This document shows, in pieces, positions 20,487 through 31,930 of a stretch of DNA of 64,000 nucleotides. The notes under the pieces were generated by a model. The model did no database searches and was not told where the DNA came from. It saw only the letters and a program-made list of their open reading frames with translations. Positions within the stretch are counted from its first letter, which is position 1. Each line of letters begins with the position of its first letter. A program made the position numbers and the translations under genes. This DNA comes from Xiphydria camelus (lineage: Eukaryota; Arthropoda; Insecta; Hymenoptera; Xiphydriidae), in assembly GCA_963678675.1 (NCBI GenBank), contig OY783191.1:14723096-14787095 (forward strand), read 5' to 3'.

Positions 20487-23400
20487 AGTCACGAGTCAAA
20501 CACATTCCTATTATGCAAAACGTTATCGGCGTCAATGTCAACATAGATCCTGCGTCATTCAACGTTATCATTGAGGTTCATACGATATCTTATTTGTGTA
20601 GTTTGAAAAATACATGTCATTGATTTATTTCAATAAGTTTCATTCTTCATGTAATTGTAAGTACGTGTTTTGCTAAAATAATTGAAAACTGTATGAAATG
20701 TATGTAAATAAAAATGTAGATATCGTTTCATAAGACCGTTTCACTGTTTAAGTCAAAACGGCCTTAAAGTTCGAGATTTTCTAAATTAAAAAAAAAGGAT
20801 ACATAATAGACTGTGGATGTGTGGAAAGAGGTTATTAAGAGGTATTTTTATATAGACTTAAGAAATCCAAAAATCCAATTTTATGGGTCGGTGATGGGGG
20901 TAACTTAAAAAAAAATTTTTTTCCAGAATTTTTGCCCCAATTTTATAGATCGGAAAAAACCATAAAACTTTTATATTAACTTTTTTCCCTTATCTTTCAC
21001 CGTTCGGGAGTTATTCCGTGAAGAAGAAAAATCTGCATTTTTTTCAAGGGATGATTTCACCCCTTAAAACTGAAATTCCGCACCAATGAAATGTATTTTT
21101 GTATTACGCTTGAACTACTCTACTTGCACACAGAATGGCGGAATTTTCTGAATTTTCGGGTTCCCTAACTTCCCTTGTCAGTGCGAGTTTCGTCTGCTGC
21201 ACGGTCTGCATTTCGTGCAGTCTCGTTCGGAAGAGGTATTGCGATCGGTGTTGCGTCGTGTTTTGCCGCAAGCAGTCGATGTAGTCATCGAAATCGATGG
21301 TCCTCGCCAACACCGACGTCTTGACTCCTTTAGCCATATTCATGCGGTCTTCGCCGTTGACCCGCACGCTGTACCTCTTGCTGCGAAGGCCCACGAATTC
21401 CGTCATGATTTCGCCATTACACTCGTCCTTGATGAGACCGATCACCTTCTTGTTGAGCTGCGGCATCGCGAAGGCATTCTAAGCGGGGTAGTCGGGCGTG
21501 TCGAAGCGCTGAATGTGTGTTTCATCACGTCGTAAATGTTCTCACCCCGCACTTCGTAGATGAGGCTGTCATTGTCGGTATACAGCTACTTGGAGTTATT
21601 CAGGAAAGTTTTGGCCATGAAGTCGTAGTGGAATTCGTAGACGCACGTCTTGGACAGCTCGAGTACGCAGAACCCCACGTAGATCGCCTTATTGAGCAGA
21701 ACTTCGATCTTGCTGAGTTACACGGCTACGAGGTTTTCCGCAAAAACGGCTCGATTGTGGAAGTTGGGCCTGGCGATGAGTGCTTCGGCACCGTATCTAC
21801 CCTTCCACTGGGTCACCAGTTTGACGTCGACACGTTTGCGCACATTCTCCATGGTCTTGCCAAACACCGCGTTGTTCATGAGTTTGAATAGGTTCTTCTC
21901 AAACTCGTTGCGGGCTCGTTTCCGCATATCGCCGTTGAGATCGATGTAGCTCTTGAGCCACGGTGACTGGTTGAATTTCAGAACTCTGTGGATGTTGGTG
22001 AGCTTGAGACCGTGCTCGAGAGCTTGCCTCAGGTTGCGGTAGTGGATGACGTAGCGCGATTTCGGGTACACAGTCGTCAAAAGCTTTGACTCCCTCGATC
22101 TCAGTGGTTTCATCTGCTCCAGACACAGCGGCAGATCCCTGTGAGTATCGTGGATCGCTTCCGGGTAGTCTAAGTCCACTTCGAGGATGTAGCCGATGGG
22201 TGAGTCGTCAGGCACATTCCACTGCAAGTTGACGTCGGGGTTCCCTACTCACTCGAAGCCTCCGTACGGGAGATATTGCGTCATAGCCCAGCCGTACAGG
22301 TTCATCACGTCGTAGTACATGAGCTACTTTGTCTCCTCGTCCGGATTGTAATCCCTCATGTACTCGTTATTCGCTCGTGCGTAGCAGTTGCAGCGCTGAC
22401 TGACTCCACCTCTAATGCCCCGCTCGACGAACATCAGCATGTCGATATCGGTGAGCAGCTGCAGCTCGATCCCAGTGTACTTGAGCATGGCGTCCCACGT
22501 GAGGCCGGGTGTGGTGTAATAGTGGGCCGGATCCAGGCCGTACGCTTCGAGGCAGTTGCTGCGAAAATTCTCGAACGCATCGGCCAGCAGCAGGACGTCG
22601 GTTTTGAGGTAGAGGTCCGCGTACTCACCAAGGGTAGCGATATTGAATTCCCGCCAGATCCTCTGAGCGTGCTCGTAGTCCTCATCGGTGATGTCGCTAC
22701 CGTTGAGATTGCTCTAAAATTGCTCCTTGGTCGGCAACTCCGTCACGTCCAGCTTGTTCCACGCGTCGAGGAACTCGTAGGGGGAACCCCTTTCCTCCTC
22801 AGCAAATCAAACTGCTCGACTCGGATCAGCGGGAACTCGCTCTTGGTGATTTTCGGCTCCGCGAGGTAAGACCCCAACTTTTCCAACGACGATGCCATAA
22901 AGCGGACGGAGTCGATGAATTGAAGGGCTATGTTACCACCCTTCAGATGCTTGGTGAAAGACACGTATCGCTCCATGTTCAGTGGCAAGAGACTGATCCG
23001 ACCGTCGATGCAAGTGGAAATTTCCTTTATGATCAGATGGCTGTCGTAGCCGCTGAGATTGTGGAAGACGACGGGAATGGTGTGTGAGTTCTGGTAATTC
23101 AGGTTACAATCCTCGTGCGCTGCACCTCTTTATCTGCCGGTGAGATGGCAGTGGTCCCGAACTCTCTTCTTATCCAGCAGCTTCTCGCAAATGTGACAGT
23201 TCTCGGTGGTGCGAAAAGCCCTCTCCTGTTCCGACGTGAGCGAATCCATGTGTACGGGATTCTCGAAGACTCCTTCAACCTGCTCGGCCAGCTCGGAAAG
23301 TTCGCGTGCGAACCATTCGGCAGGTTTCGAACCCCGAAAGCTGTTGTAGTGGGACAATGTATCGTCGTAGCTGCATTTCACGTAGTATCCCACGCTGAAC

Positions 23401-25062
23401 GGCTCGTGCACTTGATATACCCTCGTCTTGCTCGTCTGCTGCTGGCCGACATTCTTCAGGACGCACTCAAAGTCGGCATACACGATGAACGGCACCTTTT
23501 CCTTGGAGTTGAAATTCTGGAACTTCAACTTGCTGTGCATCTGTACGGGCATCTTGACTTTGCACCGGTACATCAGCCCACAGTCGATTTGGTGGATACC
23601 CAAGTCTCGAGGCTTCTGAAGTAATGGAGGCAGCGACCGCAGATGTTTTTCTTCACTTTCGTTCTTGAAACCTGTGCGCTGACTAGTCGAGAAAGAACCT
23701 TGATCGAGACGTAGTGGTAGATGACGGGTGCTTGGTCATCCTCGTTCTCCTCCTCCTTCTCCTCATCCGATTCCTCATCGATGTAGTGACCTTGGATCAT
23801 GAGCAGGTGCACATGCTTGTCCTTTTTGAGTGAGGTGATGTGAATGTACACGTTGACCGAGACCTCATTCTGCTTTTCGAACTTTGGAATCTTTCTCGGC
23901 ATCACTGGAAAGTCTATTCCTACAAAGCTCAGTTCGTCCTCGTATTGTTTGTACTCGACACACGTTTGGAACTCTCATCAACGGGATGCAGTGCAGAAAG
24001 GAGCGCCCACTTGAAACACTGGTTGTCGGTGTTCTAGACTTTGACACAGGCTTTCTTCTTCCTGATAAATTCTGGAAGTTCCAGGTAGGAGCTACCCCTC
24101 ATAGAGTTGTATCGATTAACGTTGATGGCTAAATTAATCACAACTCGGAGCGTCCAATCCGAGTCGCGCTCCTGGAATTCGTCCATTTGCCGGAGAATGG
24201 AGTCTCGCACATTCTCGGTCTACCACTGCTGCAAATTGGTGGTCCGGATGATTGGCACGTTCTTCGTGGCGAAGGTCTTCAGTTCGACGATTTCTTCGTC
24301 ATTCTTGCCGATGCTGTATTCACCCTCCAATACAGCATTCACCTTCAAGGCGTTCTCCCTCTTCAGCACGTGCTTGATGCGCGATGTGAATAGAGCTTGC
24401 GCATCCTGTAGGAAGGTCGTGGGATCGAGGTTTCGTAAGTTGACGATTACCCCGGTGTGGATGCGTCCGTCGAACGCCGACTGAAGATCTTCCCACGAAA
24501 CGCGTCTCTGTTCTGGGCGGACACCGAGGTTCCCTCTCGACACATTAATCGGTTGAGTAATTGTAAACTATCAGTCCCACGTCGGATCAACTACGTGATC
24601 TCGGTGGGTTCTACTCTTTTGCGAGCATTGAGCTCGAAGGCCTGTCGATGGATGTTCACGATATTCTTGCACTGATCGGAAGACATGTCGCTTTTCTTTC
24701 GAAAGCGAGATGCGACTGATGGTATGAGTGCGGTGATGTGTGGCATTTAAGCGCTCTTGACACTGCAGACAAAGGCGCAGCGGTTGAAGGAGGAAGAGTG
24801 TCTTGGATAAACTCGCCGGAATAGCTCGCGTGAAATATGCTTTGCACGAATTTGAAATGTCGCGCGTGTAATGTTAGCGGTACACGCTCACCGAGAAGAA
24901 TCGAGCGCGAGACATGCAGAGGCGACACACTAGATACGCGAGATAGAGAGCACCGTGTATAACACTCGGATCGGCACTCGCGTGATACGAACACTCCGGT
25001 GATGAAGAACGCGGTTCAAAAGACGAATGTGTACTGGCGATGCCGAGGTCTTCCGCGCGAGA

Positions 25063-25646
25063 CCCATATTGGTGACAGCTTCTAGACCGAGCGCTCCGTG
25101 GACGAGACGAGCAGTTAGATACAAACGAGCGAATGCATGTACCGTTAACGCGCTGACGCGCTTATCGGCTTGGTTAGACTAAACAATCTCGAGCGACGAT
25201 TCGTAAGTTCGCTTCTGCAGTATGTATGTCGAGGAGCAATCATTGAGTGAAATTATTTCTTTCGATGGAGGTTTTATCGTCGACTCCTACAGTTAAATAT
25301 ACCGAATGGGGATTTTAAAGTTGCAATGAACGAATGCATGTACCGTTAACGCGCTGACGCGGAGGGCGGAGGGGGATATCGTTCGGCTGTATGCTGCCTA
25401 GCAACAGTGGGGAGTGGGGGGTTGGAGAGTGGGTGGCAGAGATCCGCGGCAAATCCCCCGCCACGATGTATGCGAAATTCAAATTTCCCACCATTTTTGG
25501 ACACGTGAGTCCCTAGCGGTTGGACAGTGGGTGGCAGAGATCCGCGGCAAATCCCCCGCCATGACGCATGAGCGCTCCGACAAAATTCAAGTTTCCCGCC
25601 ACGTTTGGTCACGTGGGTGCCCCAGAACCCGTTTAGTTTACCTACT
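25063..25646. repeat. Polinton 1 right terminal inverted repeat
   Basis: This is the inverted partner of 9978-10563, with the same internal duplications. Substitutions between the arms are scattered and mostly single bases, so the arms have diverged since insertion or since last homogenised. The polymerase gene starts about 380 bp inside it. Confidence 0.9.
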
Positions 25647-26263
25647 ACTTAGTACAGTAAAATCTGTCTAAAGTCGTTTCTGTCTGAAATCACCATTTTC
25701 TACCTTCCTGTCTCTAATTTGGTTCTTCGCACTCAGGGGAATCGCAGTTGAGAAGATTCGTCACGACACACGTGCGTCGCATCTATCCTCAGTGCTAGTT
25801 TTATGTATCAACGCTATAAAATACGTAGTATATATGGGACCCTACCATTCACCAGCCATGTCTCTGAACGTAATCTATCTACGATATATTGGCAGTCCTA
25901 CCGTAGGTACATTTTATAGACGGATTCCACTGTATGTATATGTGTGCATAAATGAGATACTTACTGATGAATACGCATGCCAATATATCGATTGCCTGTA
26001 AAGAGGATGCGTCCGTTGAAACGGCATCATGGAACCAATGGAATGCTGTAAGTAACACCAATCCTCGTGAAAGCCAGCTTGTTCCGATTCCATGGTAAAA
26101 ATTATACTTTGTAAGGCATAACTGTAATGCGATTCCGATAACTAATGGCATCAGGGTACTGAGCACCGATTCATTAAAATTGATGCCTATGAGTAGTGGC
26201 GTTGATGCTTCTACCTGTTCGTTACAAAAAAAAAGGAAAAGTTGGATATATAGGATAGTTCAT
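25647..26263. other. Spacer between Polinton 1 and piggyBac
   Basis: About 600 bp with no repeat partner that I noticed and no supported frame. The two open frames here are short and unlike any family I know. Confidence 0.3.
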
Positions 26264-26904
26264 TTAACCTTCCATTAGTCGCGCATGTACCTGACAGATA
26301 CATGCACGTTATTTATACAGATTTCTCAAAACAGAATAACGTTACAATTTTATCGTTTGTAGTAGTCCTTAGGTAACTTATATTTAACACTGTCCTAAGC
26401 TTATAAGACCAGATCTTTACCTGGAAGATTACAATGTAAATAAAACCGCGCGGGCGCACGAATTTGTACTTGAGAGATACAATGCGACTATTCTCGTAAC
26501 TGTCGGTCCGCCTCAGTCGTAAGTTTGGTCTTGGTGAGAAACGTACGTTAAGCTGCGTGTAGTTGATTTTCGTGCCTTTAGTGTTTATTTGACTAATAAT
26601 TTAGTCTATATCTATATATATAAAAATGAATGTTTGTCTGTCTGTCTGTATGTCTCTTATGCCTTCCTAAACCGTTCATCCGATTACGATGACATTTTGG
26701 GAAATGGTTGGACGCATGCCCGCGATGGTTTCTGAGTTAGTAAATCTTATACAGGGTGTTCAAAAAGTCCCGGTACGGCCGATTATCTCAACGGGAAAAC
26801 ATTTTAGAGAAAAATGTTTAATACAAAACTTTAAGGATTTTCCCTTGGCTACGCAGTGGTCGTATTGGATTTGACCTTGACCGTGAGCTTTAAGGTAATA
26901 TCAA

Positions 26905-27410
26905 ATGCCTTCCTAAACCGTTCATCCGATTGCGATGAAACTTTGGGGAATGGTTGGACGCATGCCCGCGAAGGTTTCTGAGTTAATAAATCTTATATAG
27001 GGTGTTCAAAAAGTACCGGTACTGATGATTATTATGCCTTCCTAAACCGTTCATCCGATTGCGATGAAACTTTGAGGAATGGTTGGACGCATGCCCGTGA
27101 AGGTTTCTGAGTTAGTAAATCGTATACAAGGTGTTCAAAAAGTAGCGGTACGGATGATTATTATGCCTTCCTAAACCGTTCATCCGATCGCGATGAAATT
27201 TTGGGGAATGGTTGGACGCATGCCCGCGAAGGTCTCTGAGTTAGTAGATCGTATACAGGGTGTTCGAAAAGTACCGGTACGAATGATTATTATGCCTTCC
27301 TAAACCGTTCATCCGATTGCGATGAAACTTTGGGGAATGGTTGGACGCATGCTCGCGAAGGTTTCTGAGTTAGTAAATCTTATACAGGGTGTTCAAAAAG
27401 TCCAGGCACA
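26905..27410. repeat. 129-bp tandem repeat within the Helitron
   Basis: Units begin atgccttcctaaaccgttc at 26905, 27034, 27163 and 27292, an exact 129-bp period; an earlier diverged unit starts near 26659. Each unit contains tatacagggtgttc followed by aaaagt, which looks like a mariner terminal sequence. Identity between units is about 95 percent by eye. Confidence 0.85.
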
Positions 27411-27791
27411 GCTGATTATCTCAGCGGAAAATCGTTTTAGAGAAAAACGTTTAATATAAAACTTTTAGGATTTTTCCCTGGCTACCCAATGGTCATATTG
27501 GATTTGACATTGACAATGACCTTCTAGGTGAAATTGATTTTTTAAATCCGAACCTCTATTTTATATACCGGAAATGAAAAGAGCGGGAAATTTCACGTTC
27601 AAATATGTCCTTGACCATTATTTCCATATGACCTTTATGGTCAGCGGAGGTCAAATTGAGGTCAAGCACAGTTCGGCTTCATACCATGAAAGCTATGGGC
27701 CCTATACAAATTCTTTTTGATAGTAGGATTTAGGATTTTTTAGTGGCTGTACAATGGTGATATTGTATTTGACCTTGACCATGACCTTCAT

Positions 27792-28175
27792 TTGGAATCT
27801 CTTACATCTGACATAATATTCCAAATCAATTACACGAAAAATCCCTTAGTGCCAACCAAATTTAATCGAGGTAACAATCATCACTGGCAAATTCAAAGGC
27901 GAAGACGTCCTCATTCACGCATACCTATGATTTCCAACGGTTTAACATTCGAATTCAAGCGGCTCCAGCTCCCTTTGCGTCTTGCTTTTGCTATTACCAT
28001 CAACAAAGCACAAGGTCAATGGTTGACTATTGCTGGCTTAAATTTGGAAAATTCATGTTTTTCACACGGCCAATTGTATGTGGCTTGCTCCAGAGTTGGC
28101 ATACCGAAAAATTTACACGTTTTTACTCCAAATAAAAAAATAAAAAGCATTGTCTATCCGCTGGCCTTAAGATAA
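27792..28175 (+). pseudogene. Helitron helicase C-terminal fragment
   Basis: The last ~75 residues carry LAFAITINKAQGQWL and SHGQLYVACSRV, the C-terminal motifs of the Pif1-like helicase domain of Helitron Rep/Hel proteins, and end soon after as expected. The usual threonine in the QGQT motif is replaced by Trp. The N-terminal 50 residues of the frame are not clearly part of the helicase. No Rep endonuclease motifs remain. Confidence 0.75.
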
Positions 28176-28349
28176 ATTAATAAAAGAAATATACTTTCCA
28201 ATTTAAATTAAATACATGTGTTTTTTTAGCGTAGCATGGCTCCCTACCTATGAGTACAGATATCTGCTAAAAATTCATTAAATGACGACCAAAATCAATC
28301 CACAATTTATCCGTGCGAAGCCGGGACGGGCTGCTAATCAGTAATAAAA

Positions 28350-30490
28350 ATGAGTAAAAATCGTCCGGAGGGCATTGATGAACTAAATCGTGTGACTTAT
28401 TCCGACGTACAAGAAATTTATCAGGATCCTGAAGATGATTTAGACGAGTCTGACGATTCTGAGACACAGGACTACGTAGAAACCAGGTCAACAGATTCTG
28501 AAACGGACCATGAGGTCAGCGATAATGAATCTGAGGAAGAACAGCAGGAAAACTGTTTTCTTAGTGAGTGAATATAATTTGTCTTTTACGTATATCCCCT
28601 TACTGCATGGTGTGCCATATATGGCATATGAAATATTTTAATTGTTTGCACCATCTATTGAACAATAGCCTAAATTTAACCACAAATATCTGTCCATTTA
28701 CATTTATTTTACATGAAATCTGCATTACCTACTAAATGAAACTTCATTTCTGGGAAATAAATAGTTTGACAGCCAATCGAAAATAAATATTAATTTTTGT
28801 AAAAAATAGTTTTTTAGTGTTATTTTCTTCTATAAAAAGTCAAAATTAACCTACAGGAATTTTTCTTTTGAAGATATAAAAAATCATGCAGTAAGGGGAT
28901 ATTATGTTACATGAAGTTGTTTATCTTAGGTAAAGATGGGACTCGGTGGGACAAAATTCCTGCCAAGCCAACTCGAATGAGACCACATAATATCATGGCG
29001 AGATTACCGGGCGTTGTTGGTCAAAGTGCATTAGATGCAAAAACAGAAATAGACTGTTGGGACCTATTTTTTAGTGAGAATATTCTCACTATGCTTGCTG
29101 AATACACAAATCAGTATATAGATACTCTAAAAGCAAAGTTCCAAAGAGTTAGAGATTGTTTGCCAACAGATGTTATTGAAATAAAAGCGTTTTTAGGACT
29201 GCTGTATCTAGCTGGTGTATTTCGAGGCGGTCATCGGAATTTAGCTGATTTTTGGGTATCAAATGGATTAGGAATTGATATCTTTAGAATGGTCATGTCT
29301 GAGAAACGTTTTAGGTTTTTATTAAGATGTTTGAGATTCGATAATAAACAAACAAGAGAAATACGACGTACGACTGATAAATTAGCAGCAGTCAGAGAAC
29401 TATTTACCTCCTTTATTGCAAACTGCAAAACTCATTATCATCTTGGACAGAATGTCACAATAGATGAAATGCTGCCCGCGTTTCGGGGAAGATGTGGCTT
29501 CCGTGTATACCTTCCAAGCCAAATAAATATGGCATAAAAATTTTCTGTCTAAGCGATGCTAAATTATTTTATGCAGCAAATATGGAAATTTATTGTGGTC
29601 AACAGCCGGAGGGACCATTCAGACAAAGCAATTCTCCTGCAGATGTAGTCATGAGATTATCCGAGCCAATTTTAAAATCTGGTCGCAACATAACAGCAGA
29701 CAATTGGTTTACGAGCTTGGAACTAGTTAGAAAATTAGAAACTAAAAAACTTTCTTACGTAGGAACGATTCGTAAGAATAAAAGAGAAATTCCGGCTACA
29801 TTCATATCACCCAACGGACGTAATCAATATGAAAGTATTTTTGGATATGCAAGAAATGAAACTTTAGTTTCGTACGTCCCAAGAAAAGGAAAAACGGTTG
29901 CTCTTTTGTCAAGCTTGCATATTGGCTCCAAAAATGTTGCCGCGGATTTGGAAAAAAAGCCAGAAATAATTCAATTTTACAACGCTACAAAGCCAGGCGT
30001 TGATGTTCTTGATAAGCTTTGTGCTACGTATAATGTCAGCAGATCTACCAAAAGATGGCCCATGGTGATTTTCTTTCACCTGCTAAATATAGCAGGGGTC
30101 AATTCTCGGGTGATTTTTTTGGGCAATAGAAACGAATTTTGCACACGACGAGATTATCTAAAAAATTTGGGGCTACAATTATTAGATGATCAATTGGAAA
30201 AAAGAGCGCAGTTAACAAATTTACCAAGAGATATCAAGACGATGTTAGAGAAGTACAAGCAGCCCGAAGCAGATCAGGAAGCAAGCGAAATTCCACCGGA
30301 AGCTGGCCTCTCGAGAGCTGCCAAGAAAAGAAAAAGATATCAACCATGCTACGACCTTAATAAAAAAAATTCTTTTTCTGCATATAACTGTCAAAAATGT
30401 AACACGCACTTGTGTTTGAAATTCCACGCTAGAACAATATGCGAAAAATGTCTGAATATAGATGACGGGATTGATGAATATTCTGATTAA
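28350..30490 (+). pseudogene. piggyBac transposase (two exons, one frameshift)
   Basis: Exon 1 (28350-28563) encodes an acidic N-terminus (MSKNRPEGIDELN...DDLDESDDSE). A likely intron runs 28564-28929: GTGAGT donor, TTATCTTAG acceptor, frame kept across. Exon 2 has TIDEMLPAF, then a one-base frameshift near 29520, then ITADNWFTSLEL and KPGVDVLDKLC, which are the three catalytic Asp of the DDD family, and a C-terminal cysteine cluster (CQKC...CEKC) as in the piggyBac zinc-binding tail. Length without the shift is about 590 codons, normal for the family. One indel is the only lesion I see. Confidence 0.85.
28592..28902. mobile_element. Possible MITE in the piggyBac intron
   Basis: The 18-bp inverted ends ATATCCCCTTACTGCATG and its exact complement enclose about 275 bp of AT-rich non-coding DNA. 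Flanking bases do not show a clear duplication beyond the ATAT inside the repeat. It accounts for most of the 366-bp intron, so the intron may have been short before. Confidence 0.5.
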
Positions 30491-30800
30491 CGTTCACATA
30501 ATTTTACTTTGTTTTTGTTTTCTTATGATGTATTTTATTAAATTACATAAATAGAAACTATTTGTTAAATATTACATTGATTTTTTTGATTAAAGATATT
30601 ATATTTATCATATGTATCTGTGGGATACAACGCGACTAAAGGTGTTACCAAAACCCGCGCGACTAACGGAAGGTTAAAACAAGTTCTTTAAATAGCTTTC
30701 ACGTTTTTAGACATAGAAGAAAAATATTTTAGAGATAAAAGTTATTTTTAATCAACGTAATTAATATAAAATACTACCATTACATTATGTGAAAATAACA

Positions 30801-31592
30801 GTAGTAGGTATGCAAAGTGCTGCATAACTTACAGGCCAGCGACGCTGGTTGCATATCAGTTGAGGAACCCCGTTTGCTGTAGCTTCCTGTAATTTCATGG
30901 TAATACCAACAGCTCGGATCGGAATTAAATAGATCGAGTCAAGCGAAAAACATTCCTGATCTAGAGAGAGTTAAGTTGGCTCCAACATTCTTGTTCGCGT
31001 CCTTTCTAAATAATCGCGGAAATGTGCTATATTGTTTTCCTCACGCGTACCTTGTCGCATGAAGACGAGATTGAAAGATATTGGAAGATTTTCTCAATCA
31101 GATAAGTAATTAAAATAAATAATTACTTAGCTCGCTTTTAATGATTCATATTCCACAGCCTGAACATTTTACCCCTATCTTTATCTGGAACGCTGAAAAT
31201 AAAATGAGAAACGACCACATAACATTTGTCCTTCATACATAATCGAAGTGCGTTTGATAAATAAAAAAGGGTTATTGAGAAATTACTTATCCGATCGAGA
31301 AAATCTTCCAATATTTCGGCGTCTTCCAATCTTGTCTTCAGGCAACAATGTACGCGTCAAGAAAATGAAATAGCACATTCCCGTGACTATTTAGAAAGAA
31401 CGCGAACAAGAATTTTGAAGCCAATTCAACTCGAAATAGTCGATGTTTTTTGCTTGACTCGATCCACTTGGTTTTGATCCGAGCTATCGGTATTACTAAG
31501 ATATTACAAGAAGCTGCAGCGAACGAGGTTCCTGAACCGATATGCAACCAGCGTCGCTGTCGTGCAAGTTATGCAGTAGGTACTTTGTATAG
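30801..31592. mobile_element. Foldback element with ~310-bp arms
   Basis: The left arm (about 30801-31110) contains cagcgacgctggttgcatat, and the right arm (about 31279-31592) contains its inverted copy; both share the word attcttgttcgcg and ttggaagattttctc. Identity is about 85 percent by eye with small indels. The loop of about 170 bp is unremarkable. No protein. Target duplication not found. Confidence 0.7.
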
Positions 31593-31676
31593 GTATAGAA
31601 AAAAATTAATGAAATACAAATAATTGCTATCGAACTTGTAATTTGATAAATTTACAGGGTGTCATATTAGCCAGGG

Positions 31677-31930
31677 AGTTTGTGTATGTGGCCTACACCG
31701 TCTGACGCCAGCCAATAATGAGTCGTTACTCGACCAAAGGCCATCGCGTCATGTCAGAACTGAATGTACGGCGGCCCTCGGGTATATCCGAGAAATATCG
31801 TAAGTTATCTGCTACCTATTCAATCCGCGACGGCCGTATTTGGGTATAGTCTGGAATCGACGCGATAGTCGTTGATCGAGTAGAGACTCACTGTTGGCTG
31901 ACGTCGATTGATGTAGGCCATACACCCAAA
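31677..31930. repeat. Imperfect inverted repeat, probable MITE
   Basis: gtgtatgtggcctacac near 31681 pairs with gatgtaggccatacac near 31910, and gccagccaataatgagtcgt pairs loosely with gagactcactgttggctgac. The arms are about 60 bp with many mismatches. An old element is likely. Confidence 0.4.

Larger units (their letters stand above)
16531..21177. mobile_element. Tc5-like DNA transposon with ~565-bp terminal inverted repeats
   Basis: The ends are CAAGGGAAGTTAGGG and its inverted partner. The arms run about 16531-17095 and 20613-21177. A three-base duplication TCA (16528-16530 and 21178-21180) fits the TNA target of Tc5-type elements, and the encoded transposase has Tc5/CENP-B-like DNA-binding and DDE domains. 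It is inserted in the C-terminal part of the Polinton polymerase gene. Long arms, a TNA target and a single transposase gene are all as in Tc5. The spaces 17096-18363 and 20100-20612 hold no other gene; the latter carries a small MITE. Confidence 0.85.
16412..24686 (-). pseudogene. Polinton protein-primed DNA polymerase B, split by a Tc5-like insertion
   Basis: The coding pieces run from about 24686 (MSSDQCKNIVNI) down to 21181, with the last ~38 codons at 16412-16527 (LPWGH motif) on the far side of the transposon at 16531-21177. An exonuclease motif, VYADFE, is near 23480; a zinc-finger-like CHICEKLL...HCHLTG follows near 23160; the YYDVMNLYGW (motif A) is near 22300; [17 protein letters not shown] (motif B) is near 21880; YTDNDSLIYE (motif C, with Asn between the two catalytic Asp) is near 21570. 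Many frameshifts and stops break it. It would replicate the element from its inverted ends. It converges on the integrase. Confidence 0.85.
9978..25646. mobile_element. Polinton (Maverick) 1, near full length, with a nested Tc5-like transposon
   Basis: The 15.7-kb unit is bounded by long terminal inverted repeats beginning AGTGGGTAAG and ending TTACCTACT. Inside are the hallmark Polinton genes: protein-primed DNA polymerase B, retroviral-type integrase, FtsK/HerA-like packaging ATPase, double jelly-roll major capsid and penton. Polintons replicate and integrate as large DNA transposons and share capsid genes with viruses. Capsid genes and polymerase are on the minus strand; ATPase to integrase are on the plus strand. 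Nearly every gene has a stop or frameshift. I found no adenovirus-like protease gene, and the six bases outside each end (aatcaa, acttag) do not match, so no target duplication is visible. Confidence 0.9.
26611..28337 (+). mobile_element. Helitron remnant with a partial helicase frame
   Basis: The left boundary reads A|TCTATATATATAAAAATGAA and the right end reads CCGTGCGAAGCCGGGACGGG then CTGCTAA|T. This gives the 5'-TC, 3'-CTRR and A-T insertion rule of Helitrons, with a short CCGT/ACGG hairpin before the 3' end. It carries a tandem array and only the last part of the helicase gene, so the Rep domain is lost. It lies in the 5' leader of the piggyBac element and may separate its promoter from the coding region. 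Confidence 0.75.
26268..30673. mobile_element. piggyBac transposon with a nested Helitron
   Basis: TTAA lies at 26264-26267 and 30674-30677. The inner ends are CCTTCCATTAGTCGCGC and, inverted, CCTTCCGTTAGTCGCGC. The transposase lies at 28350-30490, and a Helitron is inserted at 26611-28337, just before its start codon. Removing the Helitron leaves an element of about 2.7 kb, normal for piggyBac. Confidence 0.9.

Noticed and set aside
22276..22869. 197-codon plus-strand frame opposite the polymerase
   Set aside because: Shadow of the minus-strand polymerase; no motif of its own.
26905..27410. 129-bp direct repeats as a possible CRISPR array
   Set aside because: Units are contiguous without spacers, far too long, and inside a Helitron in a eukaryotic context.
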